64,000 nt of DNA, taken from the NCBI RefSeq assembly GCF_030123405.1, contig NZ_CP126110.1, positions 2,542,001 through 2,606,000 of the forward strand, in the 5' to 3' direction. The position numbers were made by a program, and so were the translations under genes. The notes beneath the pieces were generated by a model. That model was not told the origin of the DNA, searched no databases, and worked only from the letters and a program-made list of their open reading frames with translations. Below, piece by piece: positions 17,662-26,615 of the stretch; within the stretch, counting starts at the first letter, position 1; each line of letters starts with the position of its first letter. Source of the DNA: Neobacillus sp. WH10. Lineage in GTDB: Bacteria > Bacillota > Bacilli > Bacillales > Cytobacillaceae.

Positions 17662-18129
17662 TTGAATATCGAGTACGAGTATTCCTTCGGATTACCAAGG
17701 AAAATTGTCTGGAAGTATTTAATGGATAAAAAAGTCCTTCGGAAAGCTATCCCTGGTTGTAAATCATTTGTAGAAATCTCAAGAGGAGTATACGAAGCAG
17801 AATTGGAGATCAAAATCGGGCCATTACAAGATCTTTTTACTCTTGAGATTCGGCTTGATGATCAGAAGCCGCCTTCTTCTTTCCGCATGTATGTGAAAGG
17901 AAAGGGGAATATTGGGGAAACTGTGGGAAAAGCAGATCTATTGTTAAAAGAATCCAGAAGTGTGTCAAAGTTAACCTGTAAAGCTGAAGCAGAGGTAACA
18001 GGTGCACTTGGATTGGCCGGTCAACGAGTATTGGATTCAGGAGCAAACAAGGGATTAGACAGTTTTTTTCAAACAGTCGAAAAAGAAATAAAAAGGACTC
18101 TTTATCAATTGAAAAGAGGGGGCAGATGA
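17662..18129 (+). CDS. CoxG/SRPBCC-type protein
   Basis: A 155-residue single-domain protein of the SRPBCC (START-like) fold. FGLPRKIVWKYLMDKKVLRKAIPGC at the front and TCKAEAEVTGALGLAGQRVLDSGA near the end are typical of CoxG, the carbon monoxide dehydrogenase subunit G family. No CO dehydrogenase genes are present, so it probably acts as a membrane-associated accessory or ligand-binding protein for another system. The TTG start follows TAGGAGGG by 6 bases. The terminator overlaps its stop codon. Confidence 0.8.
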   Translation: MNIEYEYSFGLPRKIVWKYLMDKKVLRKAIPGCKSFVEISRGVYEAELEIKIGPLQDLFTLEIRLDDQKPPSSFRMYVKGKGNIGETVGKADLLLKESRSVSKLTCKAEAEVTGALGLAGQRVLDSGANKGLDSFFQTVEKEIKRTLYQLKRGGR

Positions 18130-18158
18130 CAGTGGGACCTATAGTCATCTGCCTTTTT
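18121..18158 (+). terminator. Terminator of the CoxG-like gene
   Basis: GGCAGATGAC and GTCATCTGCC are perfect 10-bp arms followed by TTTTTT. Confidence 0.92.
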
Positions 18159-18255
18159 TAAACGCTGTTTTCGTAAACTTTGTTGCTATTAATAAAAAAT
18201 GTAAGAATGACATTTTTTTACTTTAGATTAAAATTTTAAAAAAGGGGGAGTTTGG

Positions 18256-18492
18256 ATGAAAAAGAAATCTTTTTGGATTCCTTTAATTGTATGTATTTGT
18301 ACAATTTCAATATTATATTTAATTGGTTATCTATTTAATATAGAATTTTTACAGTGGTTCTATTTTGAGGAAACATCATCTGGATTCATATCTGGAGGTT
18401 CATTAAATCCTATTATAATCGGTTTTATTATGGGATTCATTACGGAACGTATATACAAAAATAAACAAAAGGACAACTCGAACTTGGTATAA
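18256..18492 (+). CDS. Small membrane protein of unknown function
   Basis: A 78-residue protein with two hydrophobic segments (about residues 7-25 and 50-65) and a basic C-terminal tail. ATG follows GGGGGAG by about 7 bases. No family is recognised. A terminator overlaps the stop codon, so it is a complete monocistronic unit. Confidence 0.7.
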   Translation: MKKKSFWIPLIVCICTISILYLIGYLFNIEFLQWFYFEETSSGFISGGSLNPIIIGFIMGFITERIYKNKQKDNSNLV

Positions 18493-18507
18493 AACCAAGT
18501 TTTTTTA
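18481..18507 (+). terminator. Terminator overlapping the stop codon
   Basis: AACTTGGT and ACCAAGTT form an 8-bp stem followed by TTTTTTT. Confidence 0.88.
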
Positions 18508-18596
18508 TGACCACCTTAACATTTCCACCGTCCCTAATTGGATTTATGAACAGTATATAATAAAAGTTGGTTCACACGTCTTTTGTGAGCAACTTT

Positions 18597-18830
18597 TTAA
18601 CTTTGCTCAAGAGATCGGAACCAACATAAATAGTTATCCAGGTATTTAGTTACCATACCTTGGAATCGTTCCATAAATTGTTTTAACCTTTTATGATAAG
18701 TGTTAACGTGTTGAATATGATAAATGAATTTCTTGAAATATTTGCCTTTATGGATATTGATCATTTCGTGCTGTAAACCCTTATCCCTCGCAAATTGTGA
18801 GTTTCAAACAACGCTTTTCCTTCAAAAGAT
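18597..18830 (-). pseudogene. 3' remnant of an IS1595-family transposase
   Basis: Reading the minus strand from about 18815 gives NSHNFARDKGLQHE, then HKGKYFKKF, IQHVNTYHKRLKQFM and KYLDNYLCWF before a stop at 18597. This order matches the C-terminal end of IS1595-group DDE transposases (the histidine, NxxxH-like and KYLxxYLxW segments). The N-terminal two thirds are missing and a stop lies just upstream, so it is a dead fragment. Confidence 0.7.
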
Positions 18831-19155
18831 CTAAAATTTGAAGCCCTTTTTTTAAATTGGAAACTTCATATCCGGAAATAATGCTCACCTCAGTTTCAAT
18901 TTCAGCTTAAAATATCTAATATTGAATCAATGAAAAACAAATGTTCAAGTATGGCAATGTAAATTGTGTAAAAAAAAGACAAGTTTAATGCCTACAAGAA
19001 AGCAAAATTAAAGACATTTTTTATTCAAGATAATTAGAGAATTCAAAAAAATGTTAATATTTTACAATTTATATGATGAAATATCCAAAGTCTATTAACA
19101 GATGAATATTACAACAATCGTGGAAGAAAAGAATGCGAAAGGGGAAATGGATTGT
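18831..19155. other. Intergenic stretch beyond the transposase remnant
   Basis: AT-rich DNA; it may include more decayed insertion-sequence DNA on its left. No other gene is seen before the ribosome site AAAGGGG at 19139. Confidence 0.35.
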
Positions 19156-19887
19156 ATGGAATTTAGAGGAGCAAGCGTTTATGACCAAGAGGATTTTTTT
19201 TCAAATTATATGAAGAGAAGGGAGAGAAAGGATAGTCCCAACAATGCTATCGAAAGTCCTATCATTTATGAACTTATCGGTGACTTTAATAATAAAAGTA
19301 TATTAGACTTAGGATGTGGTGATGCCTCGTTTGGAAAGGAATTACTAAATCAAGGTGCAGCGTTTTACACTGGGATAGAAGGCTCTGAACAAATGGTAGC
19401 ATCTGCAAAACTTAACCTAGCTAATGAAAACGGGACGATTCATCACGAGACAATGGAATCATACAGTTACCCAAAGAACAAATTTGAACTTGTAACTTCT
19501 CGCTTTGCAATACACTATGTCTCGGATGTTCATTTACTGTTCCAAAATGTGCATAAAACCTTAAAAGATAATGGTAAGTTTGTGTTCAGTGTTCAACATC
19601 CCCTCACTACTTCTTCATTTATAAGCAAACAAACAGGAGATAGGCGTGGGAACTGGATAGTTGATGACTATTTTCTTGAAGGAGAAAGAAAAGAACCTTG
19701 GATTGAACAAATAGTTGTAAAATACCATCGAACAATCGAACATTACTTTAAAGCTCTTACTAAATCTGGTTTTTTAGTAGTTGATTTACGCGAAGGAACA
19801 CCAAAACACGAACATTTTACCAATGATGAAGAGTTCTCAAGAAGACTAAGGATCCCAGTCGTTCGGGCTTTTTCTTGTACAAAGTGA
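19156..19887 (+). CDS. Class I SAM-dependent methyltransferase
   Basis: A 243-residue methyltransferase. The SAM loop ILDLGCGDASFGKEL and the following acidic GIEGSEQM, then SRFAIHYVSD, are canonical. I choose ATG 19156, about 10 bases after AAAGGGG; an ATG at 19102 lacks a ribosome site. The C-terminal half (FKALTKSGFLVVDLREGTP) resembles small-molecule methyltransferases of Bacilli. The substrate cannot be told. A terminator follows. Confidence 0.85.
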   Translation: MEFRGASVYDQEDFFSNYMKRRERKDSPNNAIESPIIYELIGDFNNKSILDLGCGDASFGKELLNQGAAFYTGIEGSEQMVASAKLNLANENGTIHHETMESYSYPKNKFELVTSRFAIHYVSDVHLLFQNVHKTLKDNGKFVFSVQHPLTTSSFISKQTGDRRGNWIVDDYFLEGERKEPWIEQIVVKYHRTIEHYFKALTKSGFLVVDLREGTPKHEHFTNDEEFSRRLRIPVVRAFSCTK

Positions 19888-19904
19888 ATAGTTGAATAAA
19901 TAAA

Positions 19905-19934
19905 TAAAAAACGCTTGGATTCCAAGCGTTTTTC
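19905..19934 (+). terminator. Terminator of the methyltransferase gene
   Basis: ACGCTTGGA and TCCAAGCGT pair around a single base and are followed by TTTTT. Confidence 0.9.
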
Positions 19935-20354
19935 TATGCGGTTAATATTGTGAATTTCGTTCTAATAGTACCACTAATTCAACTGTTATTTTTATTGTTT
20001 TTTTAATTTTTCTCTCCCTAAACGTCATTATCTGGGCATAGTAACCTGCGCATTAGTGATAGGAATCGGGACTTTACTTCAAAATAAAAATACACTAGTT
20101 GTTGAAGAACTGATACTTGCACAAGTGGGCACCTAGCAATTTTTTTGAAAGGAGGTCCATTCTATTAGATTAGAATGAAACTGCTTTTTTCTTTATATTG
20201 AATGAAATTACCGCGGATAGTTATCCATAATAGACAAAATGTAAATAAATACTCTCAACTCTATTTATATTTTGTCCATTTGTATACTAGTAGTGTTTTG
20301 CTATTATTATACTATTATGAATGTTATTAAAATTCTAAAAAGGAGGCAAACAAT
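19935..20354. other. Intergenic region before the alcohol oxidation operon
   Basis: One frame between about 19997 and 20134 is open for some 40 codons (GIVTCALVIGIGTLLQ) without a start and may be the tail of a lost membrane-protein gene. The operator-like repeat at 20233-20276 and the operon promoter lie on the right. Confidence 0.35.
20233..20276 (+). promoter_or_regulatory. Operator-like inverted repeat upstream of the Fe-ADH operon
   Basis: GACAAAATGTAAATA (20233-20247) and TATTTATATTTTGTC (20262-20276) are complementary at 14 of 15 positions with a 14-base spacer. It lies about 80 bases before the first gene, immediately upstream of a possible TATTAT-type -10 region near 20305. It has no T run, so it is more likely a protein-binding site than a terminator. 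Confidence 0.6.
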
Positions 20355-21518
20355 ATGCTGAAAACGTTTACATTTAATCTTCCTACTAGAATTGAATTTG
20401 GTAATGGACAGATTAAAAACCTAGGAGGATATGTAAGAGAATTAAATGGAACCAAAATAATGATTCTAACTGACAAGGGAATAAGAGCATCTGGAATTGT
20501 TAACAAAGTAACCGATATATTAGAACAAAAGGAAATAAACTATATTATTTATGATAACATCAAACCGAATCCCAGGGATCAAGACTGTATGGAGGCATAC
20601 TTCTTAGCACAAAAAGAACATGTTGATGTTCTAATCGGACTTGGGGGCGGAAGTTCGATGGATACCGCTAAAGCTGTTGGGGTGCTTCTGACCCATGGAG
20701 GAAATATTAGCGACTGGTACGGTCTCAATATTCTTATTCAGCCAATAACTCCATTAATTTGTATTCCTACCACCGCTGGTACAGGTAGTGAAATTACATT
20801 CTTCTCTGTTATTACAGATACTTCCACTAAATTAAAAATGAATATTCTTGACTACCGAGTTGCTCCAAAAATTGCTCTTCTCGACCCTGAGCTTACCTTA
20901 ACATTACCTCCGGCTATAACGGCATCTACCGGAATGGACGCCTTAACACATGCGATTGAAGCATATACATGCAATCTATCAGAACCCATTACGGATGCGT
21001 TAGCATTGTATGCAATTGATGTAATAATAAAGAATTTGTCAGAAGCAGTTAATAATGGAGGAAACCTTGAAGCAAGAAGGAATATGCTTGCAGGCAGTTT
21101 AATTGCTGGAATTGCCTTTGGTAATTCAGATGTAGGTGGAGTACATTGCATGGCTGAGGCGTTGGGAGGTTTATACGATACTCCTCATGGGGTGGCAAAC
21201 TCAATGTTATTACCTTATGTCTTCGAATACAATATTCCTTCAAATGTTGAAAAACATGCAATGGTTGCGAAACTCTTAGGAGTATTGCCTATAGGTAAGA
21301 CAAATGAGGAAATTGCAAATGAAGGTGTAATAAAATTGCGGGAACTGGCAAATGAAGTAGGTATCCCTAAAATGAAAGATTTACAAAATATTAAGGTTGA
21401 AGATTTTAATTACTTGGCAGAAGGAGCAACTCAGAATGTTTCTGCTTCTAGTAACCCAAGAATTACTACTAAAGAAGATTACTTTGAATTGTTCATAAAA
21501 GCATATGAAGGAAAATAA
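20355..21518 (+). CDS. Iron-containing alcohol dehydrogenase
   Basis: A 387-residue group III (Fe-dependent) alcohol dehydrogenase. The cofactor motif GGGSSMDTAK lies near residue 96, TTAGTGSE near 140, and the metal ligands are in THAIEAY and DTPHGVANS. It would oxidise a primary alcohol to an aldehyde with NAD(P). AAAGGAGGC precedes the ATG. It is the first gene of a four-gene operon with an APC permease, an unknown protein and an aldehyde dehydrogenase, which suggests complete oxidation of an imported alcohol or amino alcohol to an acid. Confidence 0.93.
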   Translation: MLKTFTFNLPTRIEFGNGQIKNLGGYVRELNGTKIMILTDKGIRASGIVNKVTDILEQKEINYIIYDNIKPNPRDQDCMEAYFLAQKEHVDVLIGLGGGSSMDTAKAVGVLLTHGGNISDWYGLNILIQPITPLICIPTTAGTGSEITFFSVITDTSTKLKMNILDYRVAPKIALLDPELTLTLPPAITASTGMDALTHAIEAYTCNLSEPITDALALYAIDVIIKNLSEAVNNGGNLEARRNMLAGSLIAGIAFGNSDVGGVHCMAEALGGLYDTPHGVANSMLLPYVFEYNIPSNVEKHAMVAKLLGVLPIGKTNEEIANEGVIKLRELANEVGIPKMKDLQNIKVEDFNYLAEGATQNVSASSNPRITTKEDYFELFIKAYEGK

Positions 21519-21537
21519 AAAGGGGATGAATAAGTAA

Positions 21538-22974
21538 ATGGGAGACGTAAAACTTAAGAGAACACTTGGTTTTTGGGCAGCTTATTCAGCCTCAGTTGGT
21601 CTAGTAGTATCCGGAACAGCGATGGTAGTTCTTGGGAATGGTTATGGTGTAAGCGGCCCTGCTTTTAGTATAATAGCGCTTATTGCATTATTTGTAATCT
21701 TAAGTGTTGCTCTTTCCTATTCAGAAATGGCTGCAATGATTCCTGGGGCAGGTATGGTTGGAGAGTATACCCTTCCTGCGTTAGGTAAGCTCCCTGCCAT
21801 ATTTGCTGTTTTAGCAGGGTATATTGTCCTTGTTGGAACTGACGGCGGCACAAATATGATTGTTGGAGGACAATCATTTGAGACACTCACTGGTATCCCT
21901 TGGTATATCGCAGTAACTGTAATTCTATTATTTTTAGCAACAATTAATCTGTTAGGAGTATCAGTCTTTGGAAAGGTTCAAACCATTCTTGCCATAAGTA
22001 TGATGCTACTTCTCGGGGTAATTGGCCTTATGGGATTATTAGGTATAGGAACACAAGATCAATTAGCACAATCTCCTGCCTTTTCGCCAATTTCTTGGAA
22101 AGCGCAGGCAGGTACTTTAGGAATAGCAATCTGGCTGTTTATTGGAATGGAATTTGTAGCACCACTTGCAGAAGAAATAAAAAATCCGGGAAGAAATATA
22201 CCGATTGCGATGCTGTTTGGTTGTTTCACAATTTGGCTAGTCGATTTACTTTTTGGATTAGGTGTCACCAAATATATAAAGCTTGATGAACTTGCTCAAT
22301 CTACGATTCCACATGTGGATGGTGCAGCTGCGATGTTGGGGGAAACCGGTTTAGTAATAATGGGGATAGTTTCTATCATTGCAGCGATTACCACCTGTGA
22401 TACGTATCTTGCAGCTGTGCCGCGGATGCTTTATGGATTATCAAAGGAAGGCCTTCTCCCTAAAGCTTTCTCTTATCTTCATCCCAAAACACGAACACCA
22501 TGGGTTGGTATTTTCACTGTTATTGGTTTGACACTTATCGTTTTAATATTTGCATTTATTAATAATGCAAATATAGATTTTGTTACCACAATGATTTCAG
22601 TGGCATGTGGTACATGGTTAATGTCCTATATTATTACACAAGTAGATGTTTTGGTTTTACGAAAAAAATATCCAAATGCTCATCGTCCGTTTAAAACTCC
22701 TTTGTATCCATTGCCTCAAATCATTGGACTTATTGCATGTGTTTATATGATCTATACACTATATGTAGATATGACAGTTGTGAAAATTTCAGTAGTTGTC
22801 ATTGCCGCTATCATTATTTTAGGTATAGCCTACTTAAAAGCTACTGGTCAGAAGCTTTTTACACCGGTTCCACTAGAAACCGTTTTTGAAGGTATCCAAA
22901 AAAGAAGTGAATTTGATTATGCTCTCACTGTAGAAAAAGATCAAACAGATGATGGTATGAACAAATCAGTCTAG
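21538..22974 (+). CDS. APC-superfamily amino acid/amine permease
   Basis: A 478-residue permease with 12 hydrophobic segments. The first segment reads ASVGLVVSGTA, and EFVAPLAEEIKNPGRNIP marks the conserved loop of the APC superfamily. The substrate is not evident; the context of alcohol and aldehyde dehydrogenases suggests an amino alcohol, amine or amino acid. It lies 20 bases after the Fe-ADH gene with AAGGGGATG upstream. Confidence 0.88.
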   Translation: MGDVKLKRTLGFWAAYSASVGLVVSGTAMVVLGNGYGVSGPAFSIIALIALFVILSVALSYSEMAAMIPGAGMVGEYTLPALGKLPAIFAVLAGYIVLVGTDGGTNMIVGGQSFETLTGIPWYIAVTVILLFLATINLLGVSVFGKVQTILAISMMLLLGVIGLMGLLGIGTQDQLAQSPAFSPISWKAQAGTLGIAIWLFIGMEFVAPLAEEIKNPGRNIPIAMLFGCFTIWLVDLLFGLGVTKYIKLDELAQSTIPHVDGAAAMLGETGLVIMGIVSIIAAITTCDTYLAAVPRMLYGLSKEGLLPKAFSYLHPKTRTPWVGIFTVIGLTLIVLIFAFINNANIDFVTTMISVACGTWLMSYIITQVDVLVLRKKYPNAHRPFKTPLYPLPQIIGLIACVYMIYTLYVDMTVVKISVVVIAAIIILGIAYLKATGQKLFTPVPLETVFEGIQKRSEFDYALTVEKDQTDDGMNKSV

Positions 22975-22986
22975 GTGGAGGTTGTT

Positions 22987-23556
22987 ATGGGTTTCTATTC
23001 GATTGTTGATAATAGAGCGTGGAATTCTTTAATGATTGTGACAGAAGAGTTTAAGAAGTATAGTACCATTATGAAAAGAGAGAATAATAGAATTGATTTG
23101 GATGCAAAGGAACATGGGATCTTGAGCATGTACACCTCATATAAAGTAATGAATAAATGGATGGGGCGCGTATATCATTTAAAATGGAACTGTGTCATAG
23201 AAGATAGGAAACCCGATTCTGATCATTCAATTCAGTTAAGGTATGGCGGTAACCTTTTCGGTAAAAGGGAACCTCAATTTCAGTCCAAAACAAATGTTGC
23301 TTTAAGTAAGCTTTTAAATCAAGATAAAGAGTTAATGGAAATCTGTACAACCATTGATTTTGAAAAACTAGAACTTAAATATTCAAAAAAAGATAACACT
23401 TGGAATATAGAATTTTGGCCAAATTACGGTGATTTTATTTGGATTTTGATTCCCCCTGTTCGCTATTTCAGAAAGCCAAATTCCGAAGAAATCACGAAAA
23501 CCATTCGATTCATTCAAAAAATGAGTAGTTTGATTAAAAAAGGGGAGTTTTTGTAA
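22987..23556 (+). CDS. Unknown protein in the alcohol/aldehyde oxidation operon
   Basis: A 189-residue soluble protein not recognised from any family. It has a basic, aromatic-rich sequence (MNKWMGRVYHLKWNC, NIEFWPNYGDFIWILIPPVRYFRKP) and no membrane segment or signal peptide. I choose ATG 22987 after GGTGGAGG rather than a GTG at 22975. It sits between permease and aldehyde dehydrogenase with almost no gap, so it is surely co-transcribed and may be an accessory or substrate-specific factor of this pathway. Confidence 0.75.
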   Translation: MGFYSIVDNRAWNSLMIVTEEFKKYSTIMKRENNRIDLDAKEHGILSMYTSYKVMNKWMGRVYHLKWNCVIEDRKPDSDHSIQLRYGGNLFGKREPQFQSKTNVALSKLLNQDKELMEICTTIDFEKLELKYSKKDNTWNIEFWPNYGDFIWILIPPVRYFRKPNSEEITKTIRFIQKMSSLIKKGEFL

Positions 23557-23557
23557 G

Positions 23558-25030
23558 ATGAGTGTTAAGAAAATGTATATCAATAATCAATGGGTATTGA
23601 GCAAAGGTGAAGAAATAAGAAATATTATTAATCCTGCCACAGAAGAAATCATTGCCCAAGTAACCGAAGGAACGGTTGAAGATGCAAAAACAGCCATCCA
23701 AGCAGCTCATAAAGCTTTTTACGAGGATGGATGGGGGGAGACGCATGCCCGACACCGTGCGCAATTATTATTTAATGTAGCAGATAAACTAGAAGAGGAA
23801 ATCGAGTCCTTCTCAAAGCTTGAAACATTAAATAATGGAAAACCCTTAAGGGAATCAACGTATGATATCGAAGATGCCGTTAATCAATTACGATATTATG
23901 CCGGATTAGCAACTAAACCCTCAGGTCAAGTCTATGATGTTCCAGACGATATACAAGCATTTGTTGTTAGAGAACCAATCGGTGTTGTCGGACAAATTGT
24001 CCCGTGGAACTATCCTTTGGTGATGGCAGTACAAAAACTCGCACCAGCCTTAGCAGCGGGCTGCTCAGTTGTAATTAAGCCAGCTGAGCAAACCCCGTTA
24101 AGTTTAATAAAATTATTTGAAATCATAGATGATGTTGGCTTTCCGCCTGGAGTCGTTAATCTCGTTCTTGGTGAGGGAGCGTCTGTAGGAGCTGAGTTGG
24201 CAAGGAATCCCCTTGTAGATAAAATTGCTTTTACTGGAGGCACCGTTACAGGAAAAAAGATACTGGAAAATACAATTGACACACTAAAGAAAACATCCTT
24301 GGAATTAGGAGGGAAATCCCCTAATATCGTTTTTGAGGATGCTGATTTTGAAACAGCTGTTGATTACGCACTTTTTGCCATCTTTGCCAATCAAGGTCAA
24401 GTTTGTTCTGCTGGATCAAGGCTGCTGCTTCAGGAAACACTCTATGAAAAATTTGTACCGGAGCTTGTCAAAAGGGCAGAAGAAATCATTGTCGGAAATG
24501 GGGCAGACGTCGATACCGAAATGGGTCCACTGATTTCCCAACAGCATATGGAAAAGGTCTTAAGCTATATTGAAATTGGAAAGGAAGAAGGAGCAGAATT
24601 ATTATGCGGGGGAAATCGCTTATATGATAAAGGGTTCTTTGTATCTCCAACGATTTTCGGAAATACAAATCCGCAAATGCGAATTGTTAAAGAAGAAATC
24701 TTCGGGCCTGTATTAGTCATTCAAACCTTTAAAGACGAAGAGGAGGCAATTAGCCTTGCCAATGACTCCATTTATGGACTCGCAGGAGCAGTATTTACAT
24801 CTGACGGTGCCCGTGCACAAAGAGTTATCCGTAAACTAAGGGCCGGGATTACATGGATTAATACCTATCACCCAACCTTCAATGAAGCTCCCTGGGGAGG
24901 CTACAAACAAAGTGGAATTGGCAGAGAGCTTGGTACATTCGGATTAGAGGCGTACCTAGAGGTAAAACAAGTTAATATAAATTTAAACGTTCAACCAAGT
25001 GGATGGTTTGATAAACAAAAGACTACTTAA
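23558..25030 (+). CDS. NAD(P)-dependent aldehyde dehydrogenase
   Basis: A 490-residue ALDH. Catalytic Cys283 is in NQGQVCSAGS and the general base Glu249 in LELGGKSP; the NAD-binding FTGGTVTGKK is intact. It resembles betaine-aldehyde/aminoaldehyde dehydrogenases in length and signature, but these do not fix the substrate. It starts 1 base after the previous stop, with AAAGGGGAG upstream, and ends the operon; a strong terminator follows. The pathway reading is alcohol to aldehyde (Fe-ADH) to acid (this enzyme). Confidence 0.93.
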   Translation: MSVKKMYINNQWVLSKGEEIRNIINPATEEIIAQVTEGTVEDAKTAIQAAHKAFYEDGWGETHARHRAQLLFNVADKLEEEIESFSKLETLNNGKPLRESTYDIEDAVNQLRYYAGLATKPSGQVYDVPDDIQAFVVREPIGVVGQIVPWNYPLVMAVQKLAPALAAGCSVVIKPAEQTPLSLIKLFEIIDDVGFPPGVVNLVLGEGASVGAELARNPLVDKIAFTGGTVTGKKILENTIDTLKKTSLELGGKSPNIVFEDADFETAVDYALFAIFANQGQVCSAGSRLLLQETLYEKFVPELVKRAEEIIVGNGADVDTEMGPLISQQHMEKVLSYIEIGKEEGAELLCGGNRLYDKGFFVSPTIFGNTNPQMRIVKEEIFGPVLVIQTFKDEEEAISLANDSIYGLAGAVFTSDGARAQRVIRKLRAGITWINTYHPTFNEAPWGGYKQSGIGRELGTFGLEAYLEVKQVNINLNVQPSGWFDKQKTT

Positions 25031-25045
25031 CAGAACGTATTTGTG

Positions 25046-25074
25046 AACATATGCATACAAGCATATGTTTTTTC
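25046..25074 (+). terminator. Terminator of the Fe-ADH/ALDH operon
   Basis: AACATATGC and GCATATGTT are perfect 9-bp arms followed by TTTTTT. Confidence 0.9.
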
Positions 25075-25263
25075 TATACCTTTTTTGTAATATAATTGGA
25101 CATAATGATTTTCGAATTTTCCACTCATTGACCATGTTTATATGGATTATTGAAACTTAAAATAAGCAAAAAGAAAAGTTTTAAAAATGAAATCTGAGGA
25201 TGCCTGATCTCCAATGGGATATTACAACAGGGGGCGGGCACCAAACTAAGTTGGGAAAATCTA

Positions 25264-25299
25264 AAGGGCTTTCAATTTATTGGTAGAAAGCCTTTTTCC
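25264..25299 (+). terminator. Orphan terminator-like hairpin
   Basis: GGCTTTC and GAAAGCC with a T5 tail, in a gene-free stretch; it may mark the end of a lost gene, in line with the nearby SDR fragment. Confidence 0.5.
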
Positions 25300-25506
25300 G
25301 AAAGATTTGTTGAATAATTGAATTTATCTTCACGCAGAACCTTCTGTAAATTTCGAAAAAATCTATAATTTTCTATAATTCTTTTAGAGAATAGTCAGTC
25401 TTTGCTCGCGTGAAATTGCCTATATAACTGAAAATTTCTGAAATATAGATTATATAATAGAAATATAAGCATCTTAAATGGAAAGTGATAATAAATATCT
25501 AGATTA
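25300..25506. other. Gene-free AT-rich stretch
   Basis: No gene, repeat or clear regulatory site is seen here. Confidence 0.3.
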
Positions 25507-25620
25507 ATGGAAGGTAAAGCAGGTTTCGTTACAGATACAGGTTCAGGGATCGGAAAAGGCAGAGTATTGCTTTCACAAGTAAAAGTTCCAAAGTAATGGC
25601 CTCAGATGTAAATATAAAAA
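25507..25620 (+). pseudogene. 5' fragment of a short-chain dehydrogenase gene
   Basis: ATG 25507 opens MEGKAGFVTDTGSGIGKGR, clearly the nucleotide-binding start of an SDR (the usual TGxxxGIG with Gly changed to Asp). After about 20 codons the frame is lost; a second frame continues with SKVMASDVN, which matches strand 2 of SDRs. The rest of the gene is gone. It is a frameshifted and truncated remnant. Confidence 0.75.
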
Positions 25621-25660
25621 AGTGGAAAATATCCATTTTAGGAAAGGAAAGTTGAAAATA

Positions 25661-26161
25661 ATGCAAAACAAAATTCAAAAAATCACCACAAACTTGTGGT
25701 TCGATACACAAGCGGAAGAGGCAGCGAAGTTTTACACTTCTATCTTCCAAAATTCCAAGACCGGTAGAGTCACTTACTACGGAAAAGAAAGACATGAAAT
25801 CCAAGGAATTTCAGAAAGAACTGTAATGACAGTTGAATTTCAATTGGAAGGACAGAATTTTGTAGCATTAAATGGCGGTCCGCAATTCAATTTCACAGAG
25901 GCCATATCATTTATCGTCAATTGTGATACACAAGAAGAATTAGATTATTATTGGGATAAACTCTCCGAGGGCGGAGACGAAAATGCTCAGCAGTGCGGTT
26001 GGTTGAAAGATAGGTACGGTGTATCATGGCAAATTGTTCCTACTACCTTAATCAAACTTATAAGTATCCCTGATCCAGAAAAATCAGCCAGAGTCATGAA
26101 AGCGATGCTTCAAATGAAAAAAATTGACATCAATACGTTAAAACAAGCGGGTGAGGGATAA
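25661..26161 (+). CDS. PhnB-like VOC-superfamily protein
   Basis: A 166-residue protein of the VOC fold, PhnB/3-demethylubiquinone methyltransferase-like type, recognisable from TNLWFDTQAEEAAKFYTSIF, ALNGGPQFNFTEAISF and the GWLKDRYGVSWQIVP segment. Catalytic function has not been shown for most members. I choose ATG 25661, which follows AGGAAAGGAAAG; the longer frame has no ribosome site. Confidence 0.85.
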   Translation: MQNKIQKITTNLWFDTQAEEAAKFYTSIFQNSKTGRVTYYGKERHEIQGISERTVMTVEFQLEGQNFVALNGGPQFNFTEAISFIVNCDTQEELDYYWDKLSEGGDENAQQCGWLKDRYGVSWQIVPTTLIKLISIPDPEKSARVMKAMLQMKKIDINTLKQAGEG

Positions 26162-26615
26162 AATAATAAAAGAAACAGTACAGTCAATCGAGCAACTGTT
26201 TATGATTAACTAAAATGTACAAGTAAACACGACTAATGCGACATCCAAACTAAATTACCAGCACCTTAAGATCCCTGATTATTAGTTGGTGAATAACATT
26301 ATTGTTAATCTCATTCTTTAACCTAAAAACTTCAACAAAAGAGGCCGACTCAAAAAGTCGAAATAACGACTTTTTAGGTACGGCCTTTTCTTTGATAAAA
26401 ATAATTCATAAGGAAACAGTCCGGTGTAACATTACGCAAAAAGCAGCTCGGTTCACCAACACTGTATAGCTGTAAATTATGCATAGCCCTCATTCAGGCA
26501 TATGGTTCTTTCAAAAGAGTAGAAATGTCACTGTTTTTTTAATTAAATGCTTTACCATAGAGAAGGTATGAATAATTCAGGTTCAATTAGTTCGAGAGTT
26601 AATTTTTTTGAAAAT
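26162..26615. other. Intergenic region between convergent genes
   Basis: It contains the strong hairpin at 26338-26395 and nothing else recognisable. Confidence 0.4.
26338..26397. terminator. Long hairpin between convergent genes
   Basis: Outer arms AGGCCG and CGGCCT plus inner arms AAAAAGTCG and CGACTTTTT, with a T-rich tail on the plus strand. It probably ends transcription of the PhnB-like gene and possibly the asparaginase gene. Confidence 0.7.

Noticed and set aside
17475..17729. Open frame upstream of the CoxG-like gene
   Set aside because: No ribosome site; it overlaps the well-supported TTG start and ribosome site of the CoxG-like gene.
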